Positions 6,388 to 6,742 of a stretch of 6,742 nt of DNA are shown here, one piece after another (position 1 is the first letter of the stretch; every line of letters begins with the position of its first letter). This stretch comes from Rhodospirillaceae bacterium UBA6219. GTDB taxonomy: Bacteria > Pseudomonadota > Alphaproteobacteria > Rhodospirillales > Magnetospirillaceae. The stretch spans positions 1-6,742 of the forward strand of contig DISD01000054.1 of assembly GCA_002435715.1 (NCBI GenBank). Reading direction: 5' to 3'. Under the pieces are notes generated by a model that ran no database searches, was not told where the DNA came from, and was given only the letters and a program-made list of their open reading frames with translations. The position numbers were made by a program, and so were the translations under genes.

Positions 6388-6742
6388 ACAAGGCGACCCG
6401 CGCCGGGGTCTCGGGCAGTTCAACGCCGAAGCAGCGCTGGTAATATTCGGCGATCACCGGACGCTCGACCTCGTCACACTTGTTAAGGAAGGTGACGCGG
6501 AAGGCGAAGGCGATATCGCCGAAAATCTTGGTGTTTTCGGCCCAGGTGATGACGGTGCGCGGGCTCATCACCGTCGAGATGTCACCGTTCATGAAGCCCT
6601 GACGGGTCAGGTCGGCCAGCGACACCATGCGGCTGATGGTGGTTTGCCCTTCGTCGCTGTCATAGCCCGGCTGCTTGGCGGCGATGATGGCGCATTCGGC
6701 GTCGTGTTCCAGGTAATTCAGGGTGGCGACGATGTTCCAGCG
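6386..6742 (-). CDS. cobS: Aerobic cobaltochelatase subunit CobS, C-terminal part (partial)
   Basis: The 5' end lies beyond the window; about 118 C-terminal residues are present, in frame from the window edge. The protein reads RWNIVATLNYLEHDAE, then GQTTISRMVSLADLTRQGF, NGDISTVMSPRTVITWAEN, IFGDIAFAFRVTFLNKCDE and AEYYQRCFGVELPE. These match the conserved C-terminal lid and sensor region of CobS, a MoxR-like AAA+ ATPase of about 330 residues. The MSPRT segment is the sensor-2 type arginine region. The Walker A and B motifs are upstream and cannot be checked. CobS forms a ring complex with CobT that drives cobalt insertion by CobN. The first gene of this - strand pair, it directly precedes cobT. 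An internal ATG at 6628 is only a methionine within the protein, not the gene start. Confidence 0.95.
   Translation of the reverse strand, partial: RWNIVATLNYLEHDAECAIIAAKQPGYDSDEGQTTISRMVSLADLTRQGFMNGDISTVMSPRTVITWAENTKIFGDIAFAFRVTFLNKCDEVERPVIAEYYQRCFGVELPETPARVAL

Overview
The window looks like chromosomal DNA of a GC-rich alphaproteobacterium. The combination of a Calvin-type class II fructose-bisphosphate aldolase next to ribulose-phosphate 3-epimerase, and an adjacent cobS-cobT pair for aerobic cobalamin synthesis, suggests a Rhodospirillaceae or Magnetospirillum-like host. That assignment is inference from protein style and base composition; no phylogenetic marker is present.

Layout. 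(1) Positions 1-969, + strand: the 3' end of fba, a GC-rich hairpin, then a complete rpe. Both enzymes act in sugar-phosphate interconversion of the Calvin and pentose phosphate pathways. (2) Positions 990-2905, + strand: a promoter-like site, then a two-gene module with an overlapping ATGA junction. The first gene is a RecF/OLD-style AAA ATPase broken by a frameshift near 1916-1930. The second is a small protein that I read as TOPRIM-like (family assignment tentative), broken by an in-frame TAA at 2435. The module is visibly AT-richer in its middle than its neighbours and resembles a decayed defence gene pair sitting between housekeeping genes. (3) Positions 2906-3919, + strand: a leader with an inverted repeat, galU (UDP-glucose synthesis), and a good intrinsic terminator. 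(4) Positions 3919-4299, - strand: a small Gln/Ala-rich protein of unknown function, convergent with galU. (5) Positions 4387-6742, - strand: cobS (partial) followed by cobT, translationally coupled, with an intrinsic terminator after cobT. CobS and CobT are the AAA+ and VWA subunits that, with CobN encoded elsewhere, insert cobalt into the corrin ring.

The housekeeping genes are ordinary. The item most worth follow-up is the ATPase/TOPRIM-like pair: its gene order, coupling and motifs look like an anti-phage-type system, yet both genes carry an interruption in this sequence. No RNA genes, insertion sequences, CRISPR arrays or attachment-site repeats were seen.
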